This document shows, one piece after another, positions 16,240 through 22,864 of a stretch of 64,000 nt of DNA (within the stretch, counting starts at the first letter, position 1; every line of letters begins with the position of its first letter). The notes under the pieces are model-generated. The model was not told the DNA's origin and searched no databases. It saw nothing but the letters and a program-made list of their open reading frames with translations. Location: the NCBI RefSeq assembly GCF_010731635.1, contig NZ_AP022583.1:2852001-2916000 (forward strand), read 5' to 3'. Made by a program: the position numbers and the translations under genes. This stretch comes from Mycobacterium noviomagense (lineage in GTDB: Bacteria; Actinomycetota; Actinomycetes; Mycobacteriales; Mycobacteriaceae).

Positions 16240-18855
16240 TCAGCGCTTCAGCCGGATGTGCCACCGCACGTAGCCGGCGTAGACGACCGACAACACCGCG
16301 AGCATGGCCATGTCGAACACGTAGATGTGCTTCGAGTGTTGCCACCACCTGTCGTCGGTTGGCACCTGCGGAACTTTCACCAGGTGCGGGAAGTCGATCG
16401 ACGAGGCCCCGGCCGCGAACCCCCAGCGTGCCGGCGTGATAAAGGACAGCTGGTTGAGGCCGAACCGGCCGGTCACCGGGATCCCCATCCCGCCGCAGAG
16501 CACCAGCTGCGACATGATCGACACCACCAGAAGCGGCATGATCTGCTCGTTGGAATTCGCGAGAGCAGACAGCAGCAGGCCGAGCATCGCAGACGCCACA
16601 CAGGTTGCGGCGACGGTGAGGAAGAGCGACAGCGTCGCGCTGTCGAAGAACGGCGGATGCGCCGTGGGCGCGCCCTTGCCGAGTCGAACAATGATGGTCG
16701 CGATCGCTGCCTGGATGGTCGCGAAAACGGAGAAAACGAGGACCTTGGCCAGCAGGTAGGCGGTGGTGGACAGGCCGACCGCTTGTTCTCGGCGGAAAAT
16801 TGGGCGTTCGCCGATCAGGTCGCGGATGGTCAAGGCGGTGCCCATGAACACGGCCCCGATGTTCAGCAGCACCATGATGTACTGCGGCTGGGTAGGTGCG
16901 GGGCCTGTTGGGTCGGCAAACCCAAGTCCCGGTTTGGGCCCTTTCACTGTCAGCGAGAGCGCGCCCATGAGGAACGGCAATACCGCCAGGAACACCGTGT
17001 ACCCACGGTCGGACAGCACGAGCCGAACCTGGCGTCGCGCAACCGTCGAAAGCTGGCGCAGCCCGTCGGTATGCACCGGCTCGCCGAGGTCTCCGGGTTC
17101 TTCGGCGACCCGCACCGGCTGCTCATGCCGTTGCTTGGCTCTCTCCAGGAAGCGGCGATTGGCTTCGTCGGGGTCGGCACCCACCTTGGCGAAGATTTCC
17201 GCCCAGTTGCGGGTTCCGAAGGCGGACTCCACCTGGTCGGGCGGGCCGCAGAACGCCGTCTTGCCGCCCGGGGCCACCAGCAGGATCTGGTCGCAGACGT
17301 CGAGGTAGGACACCGAGTGGGTCACCACCAGCACTGTGCGGCCGGCGTCGGCAAGCTGGCGCAACATGAGCATGACCTGACGGTCCAGCGCTGGGTCCAG
17401 CCCGGAGGTCGGCTCGTCGAGCAGCAGCAGCGACGGCTGGGTTAGCAGTTCCAGTGCCACCGACGCCCGCTTGCGCTGACCGCCGGATAGCCGGTCCACC
17501 CGGGTGTCGGCCTGCTTGGTCAGGTCGAGTTCTTCGAGCACCTGGGCGACGACTTGGGCCCGCTCCTGCTTGCTGGTGTCGGGGGGCAGCCGCAATTCGG
17601 CGGCGTAGCCCAGCGCCTGGTTGACGGTGAGCTGGCGGTGCACGACGTCGTCCTGCGGGACCATGCCGATTCGGCTGCGCATGGTCGCGTACTCGCGATG
17701 GATGTCGTGACCCTCGAAGGTGATCGAGCCCTGGCTGGGGCGGGTATAGCCGGCGATCAGCCGGGACAGCGTGGTCTTGCCCGCTCCCGAGCCGCCGATG
17801 ATCGCGGTCAGCATCCCGGGCCGAGCGGTGAACGAGATGTTGTCGATCAGTTCTTTGCCGTCGATCTTGAAGTGCACACTGTTGACCTCGAGGCCGCCAG
17901 TGCGAGCGGCGGCTTCGGTGCGCCGCACCAAGGTGCCGTCGGTGAAAACCAGGTCCACGTTGCCGATCGTGACCACGTCGCCCTCGTTCAGCACCGCGGA
18001 GCCTACCCGGACCCCGTTGACGAACGTGCCGTTGATGCTGCGTGCATCCCGGATCTCGGTGCCCAGCGGCGAGGGCATTAAAAACGCGTGATGGCGCGAC
18101 GCCAAGACGTCCTGGATGACGATGTCGTTGTCGGTGGCGCGACCGATGGTGAGCGAACCGGCTGGCTTCTCCGGCGCGGCTGCGCTGGGCCGGAAAGCCT
18201 GAATCATCTTGGTCGCGAGGTTGGAGACCTCGGGCGGCTTGCTTGCGGCCGGGGCCATCTGAGTCTTCGGAGGGCCGGCCGGCGCAGGTTGCGGCGAACT
18301 GCTCGGATAGGCAGGCGGATGCCCGCCGCTGCCCGCATACGCTGCTGGACGCTGCCCGCCGCCGGGCGGATACATCGGTTGGTGCGGCGGCGGACCGCCC
18401 GGATGCGACCGCACCGGCGCTGACTGCGGCGGCCAGCCTCCGCCGGGCTGGCGCGGGGGCGGGGGAGCTGCGGACCGCGGCGGAGCCCCGGACGGCTGCA
18501 CGGCGCGCATCGACGCGGTCTGGGGGGGCCGCCCGGCCATGCCTTGGTGCCGTCCCACCTCGAAGGTCAGCCTCGGTCCGTCGGGGTTGCCGATGTTGAT
18601 GCTTTGGCCGTCGTGGATGTCGACGACCGGCACACGACGGCCGTTGACGAACGTCCCGTTCAACGAGCCGTTGTCGATGGCCAGCCACCTGCCCTGGTCG
18701 AAGCGCAGCAGCAGATGCGCACGTGAGATCAGTGGATGCGTGATACGCATGTCCGCACGGAGATCGCGTCCGATGACCACGTCATGGCCAGGCGCGAACG
18801 TCCGTTGGGATCCGTCGTACCGAACGGTCAGCACGGGCGGCGCTGCTTGACTCAT
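16240..18855 (-). CDS. FHA-FHA-ABC exporter (Rv1747-like)
   Basis: This 871-residue half-size ABC transporter is fused to two forkhead-associated domains. FHA1 (about residues 10-95) holds GRDLRADMRITHPLISRAHLL and GSLNGTFVNG. A Pro/Gly-rich linker (100-215) follows. FHA2 (about 230-310) has IGRATDNDIVI and SINGTFVNG. The ATPase has Walker A GGSGAGKTT, signature LSGGQRKR and Walker B LLLLDEPTSGLD, and an ABC2-type membrane domain of about six segments ends the protein. In Mtb, Rv1747 is phosphorylated on linker threonines by PknF and bound through its FHA domains, and it is linked to lipooligosaccharide or PIM export. No Ser/Thr kinase gene is adjacent here. The ATG at 18855 gives MSQAAPPVLTVRYDG, like Rv1747. 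A start 12 codons upstream was rejected. Confidence 0.9.
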   Translation of the reverse strand: MSQAAPPVLTVRYDGSQRTFAPGHDVVIGRDLRADMRITHPLISRAHLLLRFDQGRWLAIDNGSLNGTFVNGRRVPVVDIHDGQSINIGNPDGPRLTFEVGRHQGMAGRPPQTASMRAVQPSGAPPRSAAPPPPRQPGGGWPPQSAPVRSHPGGPPPHQPMYPPGGGQRPAAYAGSGGHPPAYPSSSPQPAPAGPPKTQMAPAASKPPEVSNLATKMIQAFRPSAAAPEKPAGSLTIGRATDNDIVIQDVLASRHHAFLMPSPLGTEIRDARSINGTFVNGVRVGSAVLNEGDVVTIGNVDLVFTDGTLVRRTEAAARTGGLEVNSVHFKIDGKELIDNISFTARPGMLTAIIGGSGAGKTTLSRLIAGYTRPSQGSITFEGHDIHREYATMRSRIGMVPQDDVVHRQLTVNQALGYAAELRLPPDTSKQERAQVVAQVLEELDLTKQADTRVDRLSGGQRKRASVALELLTQPSLLLLDEPTSGLDPALDRQVMLMLRQLADAGRTVLVVTHSVSYLDVCDQILLVAPGGKTAFCGPPDQVESAFGTRNWAEIFAKVGADPDEANRRFLERAKQRHEQPVRVAEEPGDLGEPVHTDGLRQLSTVARRQVRLVLSDRGYTVFLAVLPFLMGALSLTVKGPKPGLGFADPTGPAPTQPQYIMVLLNIGAVFMGTALTIRDLIGERPIFRREQAVGLSTTAYLLAKVLVFSVFATIQAAIATIIVRLGKGAPTAHPPFFDSATLSLFLTVAATCVASAMLGLLLSALANSNEQIMPLLVVSIMSQLVLCGGMGIPVTGRFGLNQLSFITPARWGFAAGASSIDFPHLVKVPQVPTDDRWWQHSKHIYVFDMAMLAVLSVVYAGYVRWHIRLKR

Positions 18856-18931
18856 CGCACCAACTGTAGCCGGTTGATTCACTTGGCCCACTGTATCTGT
18901 TGGGCTGCGGCAGGTTCCGAAGCGAGCGGAG

Positions 18932-20119
18932 TCAGTGCGTTGTGACCAAGTCCGGCGCGCCGGTCACGACGCAGTGGGTGCGGCTGTAGATCGTCGGCAT
19001 GCACCGGTTGCAGTGGATGCAGGCAGACTGCACGGAGCGCTCGGCGCGGATCCGGTTGACCAAATCGGGCTCGGCCAGCAGCGCCCTCGCCATCGCGACG
19101 AAGTCGAACCCCTCCGCCATGGCCAGGTCCATCGTTTCGCGGTTGGTGATGCCGCCGAGCAGGATCAGCGGCATCGACAGCTCGGCCCGGAAGAGCTTGG
19201 CGTCGCGCAGCAGGTAGGCGTCGCGGTAGGGGTATTCGCGCAGGAACTTCGTCCCCATCAATCGCACACCCCAGCGCATCGGCGGTTTGAACACCTTGGC
19301 GAACTCTTTGATGGGGGCGTCGCCACGGAAGTAGTACATCGGATTGACTAGTGAGCTGCCCGCGGTCAGCTTGAGCGCGTCCAGACCGCCGTCTTCCTCC
19401 AGCCATTTCGCAGTCTGCAGTGCCTCGTCGAGGGTTATGCCGCCGCGGATCCCGTCGGACATCGTGAGTTTGGCGGTCACCGCGATCTGACCGTCCACGG
19501 CGCGACGCACGGCCGTGACCACACCCCGGGCCACCTTGGCCCGGTTCTCCAGCGACCCGCCGAACTCGTCGTCGCGGCGGTTGATCATGGGGCTGAGGAA
19601 CGAACTGCACAGATACCCGTGGCCCAAATGGATTTCAACGGCGTCGAAGCCAGCGTCCACGGCCAGCCGGGCGGCGTTGGCGTGGGCCGCAATGACGTCG
19701 TCGATGTCTTCGCGGCTGGCCTTCTTGGCGAACTTCATCGCGATCGGGTTGAAGAATCGCACCGGCGCCAGCGCCGTGGCCTTGTTGGACCGCGCGTCGG
19801 CGACCGCGCCGGCGTGGCCGACCTGTGCGCTCACGGCCGCCCCCTCGGCGTGTACGGCCTCGGTGAGCCGGCGCAGCCCCGGTACCGCCTCGGGCCGCAT
19901 CCAGATCTGGTTGCCGCCCGTGCGCCCGCCGGGGGACACCGCGCAGTAGGCGACGGTCGTCATCCCGACCCCGCCGGCGGCCGGCAGCCGGTGGTACTCG
20001 ATCAGGTCGTCGGTGACGAGCGCGTCAGGCGTGCGGGCCTCGAACGTGGCTGCCTTGATGATGCGGTTGCGCAGCGTCAGCGGACCGAGCTTGGCCGGGG
20101 CGAACACGTCCGGAGGCAT
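18932..20119 (-). CDS. NADH:flavin oxidoreductase (old yellow enzyme family) with Fe-S cysteines, Rv3359-like
   Basis: This 395-residue TIM-barrel flavoprotein has the OYE start LGPLTLRNRIIKAATFEA, a substrate/FMN His in EIHLGHGYLCSSFLSP, and LILLGGITNRETMDLAMAEGFDFVAMARALL, which binds the FMN phosphate. Near the C-terminus Cys367, Cys370, Cys373 and Cys383 (CIHCNRC and HC) match the [4Fe-4S] pattern of 2,4-dienoyl-CoA reductase-type OYEs. The usual second NAD(P)H/FAD domain (about 270 residues) is absent, so an external electron donor is probably needed. Length and position match Mtb Rv3359. The gene is divergent from folD. It is convergent with nothing and lies upstream of the ABC exporter on the same strand. 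Confidence 0.88.
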   Translation of the reverse strand: MPPDVFAPAKLGPLTLRNRIIKAATFEARTPDALVTDDLIEYHRLPAAGGVGMTTVAYCAVSPGGRTGGNQIWMRPEAVPGLRRLTEAVHAEGAAVSAQVGHAGAVADARSNKATALAPVRFFNPIAMKFAKKASREDIDDVIAAHANAARLAVDAGFDAVEIHLGHGYLCSSFLSPMINRRDDEFGGSLENRAKVARGVVTAVRRAVDGQIAVTAKLTMSDGIRGGITLDEALQTAKWLEEDGGLDALKLTAGSSLVNPMYYFRGDAPIKEFAKVFKPPMRWGVRLMGTKFLREYPYRDAYLLRDAKLFRAELSMPLILLGGITNRETMDLAMAEGFDFVAMARALLAEPDLVNRIRAERSVQSACIHCNRCMPTIYSRTHCVVTGAPDLVTTH

Positions 20120-20136
20120 AGCGGCAGCCTAAATGG

Positions 20137-20173
20137 CGATCGCAAGCGCGGCGAAGCCGGGCGCAGCGGGTCG
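20137..20173. repeat. 37-bp dispersed repeat, copy A (upstream of folD)
   Basis: The 37 bases here are identical to the reverse complement of 53993-54029, upstream of sdhC. The core includes GCGGCGAAGCCGGGCGCAGC. Both copies lie in short gaps in front of a gene start. It resembles the short interspersed repeats common in mycobacterial intergenic regions. Confidence 0.75.
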
Positions 20174-20214
20174 CCATCATCGGCACCGTCGCCCCACGTG
20201 CCACACTGTCAGGC

Positions 20215-21063
20215 GTGGGTGCGATCAGGCTGGACGGCAAGACCACACGCGACGAGATCTTCGTCGACCTCAAACAACGTGTCGCGGCGTTGACCGCAGC
20301 GGGCCGCACCCCCGGACTGGGCACCATCCTGGTCGGCGACGATCCCGGATCCCACGCTTATGTCCGCGGCAAGCACTCTGATTCCGCCAAAGTCGGCATC
20401 ACCTCGATCCGCCGCGACCTGCCGGCCGACATCAGCCAGGCCAAGCTCGACGAGACCATCGACGAGCTCAACGCCAACTCCGACTGCACCGGATACATCG
20501 TGCAGTTGCCGCTGCCCAACCAGCTCGACGAGAACGCGGCGTTGGAACGTGTCGACCCGGCCAAGGACGTCGACGGTCTGCACCCGACCAACCTGGGCCG
20601 GTTGGTGCTCGGCACTCCAGCGCCGCTGCCGTGCACCGCACGCGGCATCGTGCATCTGCTGCGGCGCTACGAGGTGCCGATCGCCGGCGCCCACGTGGTC
20701 GTAATCGGTCGGGGGGTGACTGTCGGTCGCCCGCTGGGACTACTGCTCACCCGCCGCACCGAAAACGCGACAGTTACGTTGTGCCACACTGGGACTCGTG
20801 ATCTGCCCGCGCTCACCCGGCAAGCCGACATCATCGTGGCCGCGGTGGGTGTACCGCACCTGGTGACCGCCGACATGGTGCGGCCGGGCGCCGCCGTCGT
20901 CGACGTCGGGGTAAGCCGCACCGACGACGGGCTGGTCGGCGACGTGCATCCGGAGGTGTGGGAGGTCGCCGGTTACGTGTCGCCGAATCCCGGTGGCGTG
21001 GGCCCGTTGACGCGGGCGTTCTTGTTGACGAACGTCGTCGAATTGGCCGAGGCCGCGCAGTGA
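20215..21063 (+). CDS. folD: Bifunctional methylenetetrahydrofolate dehydrogenase / methenyltetrahydrofolate cyclohydrolase FolD
   Basis: FolD interconverts 5,10-methylene-, 5,10-methenyl- and 10-formyl-tetrahydrofolate with NADP+, supplying one-carbon units. The 282-residue protein has the catalytic region [21 protein letters not shown] (Tyr and Lys of the YxxxK motif), the PLPNQLDE loop (residues 101-108), the [11 protein letters not shown] signature and the NADP Rossmann motif [17 protein letters not shown]. It ends with the family block [16 protein letters not shown]. The GTG at 20215 gives the right N-terminus. CACACT at 20202-20207 may be a weak -10 box for a near-leaderless start. The stop overlaps the next gene by 4 bp. 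Confidence 0.95.
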   Translation: MGAIRLDGKTTRDEIFVDLKQRVAALTAAGRTPGLGTILVGDDPGSHAYVRGKHSDSAKVGITSIRRDLPADISQAKLDETIDELNANSDCTGYIVQLPLPNQLDENAALERVDPAKDVDGLHPTNLGRLVLGTPAPLPCTARGIVHLLRRYEVPIAGAHVVVIGRGVTVGRPLGLLLTRRTENATVTLCHTGTRDLPALTRQADIIVAAVGVPHLVTADMVRPGAAVVDVGVSRTDDGLVGDVHPEVWEVAGYVSPNPGGVGPLTRAFLLTNVVELAEAAQ

Positions 21064-21353
21064 CCGTGCGGGACCACACCCACAGGATCGTGGCCGCGCA
21101 GTGGCCCATCCTGGTGGTCGTGCTGATCTTCGTCGCAGCGTTCGCGTTGGCGGGCTTGAACTTCTGGCGACGCGGTGCGCTGCTGATCGGCATCAGCGTC
21201 GGGCTGGCCGCGGCTTTGCGGCTGATTCTGCCCGACGAACGGGCCGGGCTATTAGCCGTGCGCAGCAAGGGAATTGACTTCGTCGCACTCGCGACGGTGG
21301 GGGCTGCGATGTGCTACATCGCCGCGACGATCGACCCGTTGGGAACGCGCTAG
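21060..21353 (+). CDS. Small membrane protein, DUF3017 (Rv3355c-like)
   Basis: This 97-residue protein has three predicted membrane helices: [20 protein letters not shown] (about 16-35), a second near 42-58 ([17 protein letters not shown]), and a third near the C-terminus ([16 protein letters not shown]). The GTG start overlaps the folD stop as GTGA, so it is translationally coupled to folD. Length matches Mtb Rv3355c. The function is unknown. A longer open frame starting inside folD was rejected because it lacks family sequence. Confidence 0.85.
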   Translation: MTVRDHTHRIVAAQWPILVVVLIFVAAFALAGLNFWRRGALLIGISVGLAAALRLILPDERAGLLAVRSKGIDFVALATVGAAMCYIAATIDPLGTR

Positions 21354-21736
21354 ATACCTGGCATGCCCGGCACTTGCGGCAGGTTCGGCATATTGCCGTT
21401 GGCGATCGAGGCCATCATCGACGGGCAATACATCGATATCGCGATGCTTGTGAACATCTGCGCCATCCCCGGTGACATGCCGCCATGGCCGCTGACGTTC
21501 GACGCGGCCGCGGCGAACGTTCCACCCGGCTGTGCCAGCATCGGGCAGACGGACTGGCCCAACGCCACGGCACCGCCCGGATCCCCGTAGTTGACACCGG
21601 CGTTGCTCAGAGACGAGAGGAATTGGTCGTCAAGCGGATTCGCCTGTGCCGGCGCCGCCAATGCCGCCGCCGACGTGACCATACCTACACATGCCGCAAG
21701 ACAAATCCTCATGCGCCGGTTCCGCAGTGCCGGCAT
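21350..21736 (-). CDS. Secreted DUF732 protein (Rv3354-like)
   Basis: This 128-residue exported protein has an N-terminal signal peptide (basic start, then MRICLAACVGMVTSAAALAA, cleaved after AQA near residue 32). The mature DUF732 domain has NPLDDQFLSSLSNAGVNYGDPGGAVALG and two conserved cysteines (in VCPML and YCPSM) that probably form a disulfide. The C-terminus is Pro/Gly/Met-rich. DUF732 proteins are abundant small secreted mycobacterial proteins of unknown function. Its 3' end overlaps that of the convergent DUF3017 gene by 4 bp. Confidence 0.88.
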   Translation of the reverse strand: MPALRNRRMRICLAACVGMVTSAAALAAPAQANPLDDQFLSSLSNAGVNYGDPGGAVALGQSVCPMLAQPGGTFAAAASNVSGHGGMSPGMAQMFTSIAISMYCPSMMASIANGNMPNLPQVPGMPGI

Positions 21737-21824
21737 CGGCCGCTCCTCATCTCGTCGACTGCAATGAACAGTGCTGTACCGCCGTCACATTCGCAACACA
21801 GCGAGGTAAAGGTTTGCGTACGGT

Positions 21825-22451
21825 TCATTTTTCGAGTTTGAGTGCGGCAGCGACGATAGGTTTGGCCCATTCGGGCGTCGACGACAGATCATCGGGGTTA
21901 ACGATCCGCCCCTGCTTGACGTGCAGCACCAGCACGGGCCGCGGCGCGTGGCCGGCGGCGGGGTCGGCGTCTGCCGAGTTGTCGTAGACGCGCAGCTCGG
22001 TGAGCGCTGGCAACAACCGCACCAGATTCAGGCGGCTGTGCCGGTACCGTCGTCGGATGTCGGCTTCAGGAATATCGTGGCCGCCGGCGCGAACGCGTTG
22101 ACGCACGCGTTCGATGTGTGCCTCGGCACTGGGCAGCCCGACGTACCAGACGCGCACTTCGATTCCGAGGGCAGCCGCGTGCATGAGCAACCGCAGCATG
22201 GTGCTGCCGCCGAGTGTCGTTTCGATGGCGAAATCCAGGCGTTCGTCAATCGCTTCTTGAAGCAGGCGCTTGCCCTGCTGCCAGGCCAGGGAGTTCGCCC
22301 GGACCGGCTCGATGCCGGGATATGCCGCACGTAGTGCGCGCGCCGCCTCATCGGGGTTGTAGTAGTCGGCGCCGGACGCGCGGATCGTCGCACCGCCGAT
22401 GCTGCTCTTGCCGGCACCGTTGACACCAGCAAGCACGTACAGGCGTGCCAC
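21825..22451 (-). CDS. Zeta-toxin-like P-loop kinase (toxin of a toxin-antitoxin pair)
   Basis: This 208-residue protein has a Walker A motif near the N-terminus (VLAGVNGAGKSS, residues 6-17). A YYNPDEAARAL segment follows, then DFAIETTLGG with a conserved Glu-Thr, and an Arg-rich region RVRAGGHDIPEADIRRRYRHS typical of Zeta-type kinases. Zeta toxins phosphorylate UDP-N-acetylglucosamine or related sugar nucleotides and block wall synthesis. The GTG start at 22451 lies 7 bp after the stop of a Phd-like antitoxin gene, so the two form an operon. A non-toxin chaperone-like or repair role for this small P-loop family is possible. Confidence 0.75.
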   Translation of the reverse strand: MARLYVLAGVNGAGKSSIGGATIRASGADYYNPDEAARALRAAYPGIEPVRANSLAWQQGKRLLQEAIDERLDFAIETTLGGSTMLRLLMHAAALGIEVRVWYVGLPSAEAHIERVRQRVRAGGHDIPEADIRRRYRHSRLNLVRLLPALTELRVYDNSADADPAAGHAPRPVLVLHVKQGRIVNPDDLSSTPEWAKPIVAAALKLEK

Positions 22452-22458
22452 GTGGCGG

Positions 22459-22818
22459 TCAACGCCGCTTTGCGCGCGCCGCCTTCACTGCCGAGCGCCC
22501 CAGTTGCGTCGGTGACGCGTCGAACGCCGACGCCAGCGCTGCCTTGGCCTTCGGTTGCTGTAGGCGTGCCAGCAGATCGTCGAACTGCTCGCTCAGCTCG
22601 TCGAGCGCCGGCTCACGCGATTTCGTCAGCGCCTCGAACTCGGCGACCGACAGCAGCACCGCCTTCGGAGTGTCGTGCTTGGTGATCGCGACCGCGCCGT
22701 CGACGGCGGCCTGCTCGAAGACCGCGCCGAACTGGTTCTTGAACCGGCTAGCGGGCACCGTCGGCACGTCGACCAACTTGCCGTCGCGGTTGCGGAAGGT
22801 CAGCGTCGACGTCGTCAT
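22459..22818 (-). CDS. Phd/YefM-type antitoxin partner of the Zeta-like protein
   Basis: This 119-residue protein has a Phd/YefM-like core: VPASRFKNQFGAVFEQAAVDGAVAITKHDTPKAVLLSVAEFEAL (residues 20-63). That is a beta-hairpin DNA-binding fold that also neutralises toxins. The C-terminal half is helical with Lys/Arg/Ala-rich sequence that could wrap the toxin. The ATG at 22818 follows a strong ribosome site (GAGGAGA). An upstream extension was rejected. Phd-fold antitoxins usually repress their own operon, and an inverted repeat is found at the likely promoter (22851-22864). Confidence 0.8.
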   Translation of the reverse strand: MTTSTLTFRNRDGKLVDVPTVPASRFKNQFGAVFEQAAVDGAVAITKHDTPKAVLLSVAEFEALTKSREPALDELSEQFDDLLARLQQPKAKAALASAFDASPTQLGRSAVKAARAKRR

Positions 22819-22850
22819 CGGAAGTCTCCTCGGGAGGGGGCGAAACAGCC

Positions 22851-22864
22851 AATATAGCCATATT
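22851..22864 (-). promoter_or_regulatory. Putative autoregulatory operator / -10 region of the Phd-Zeta operon
   Basis: AATATAGCCATATT has 5-bp inverted arms (AATAT and ATATT) around a 4-bp centre in an otherwise GC-rich region. On the minus strand it contains TATATT, a good -10 candidate, about 35 bp before the antitoxin start. It overlaps the last codon of the upstream mmpL gene. Confidence 0.5.

Noticed and set aside
16258..17445. 395-codon open frame on the plus strand
   Set aside because: Antisense to the FHA-ABC exporter, rich in Gln/Arg/Gly/His typical of shadow frames.
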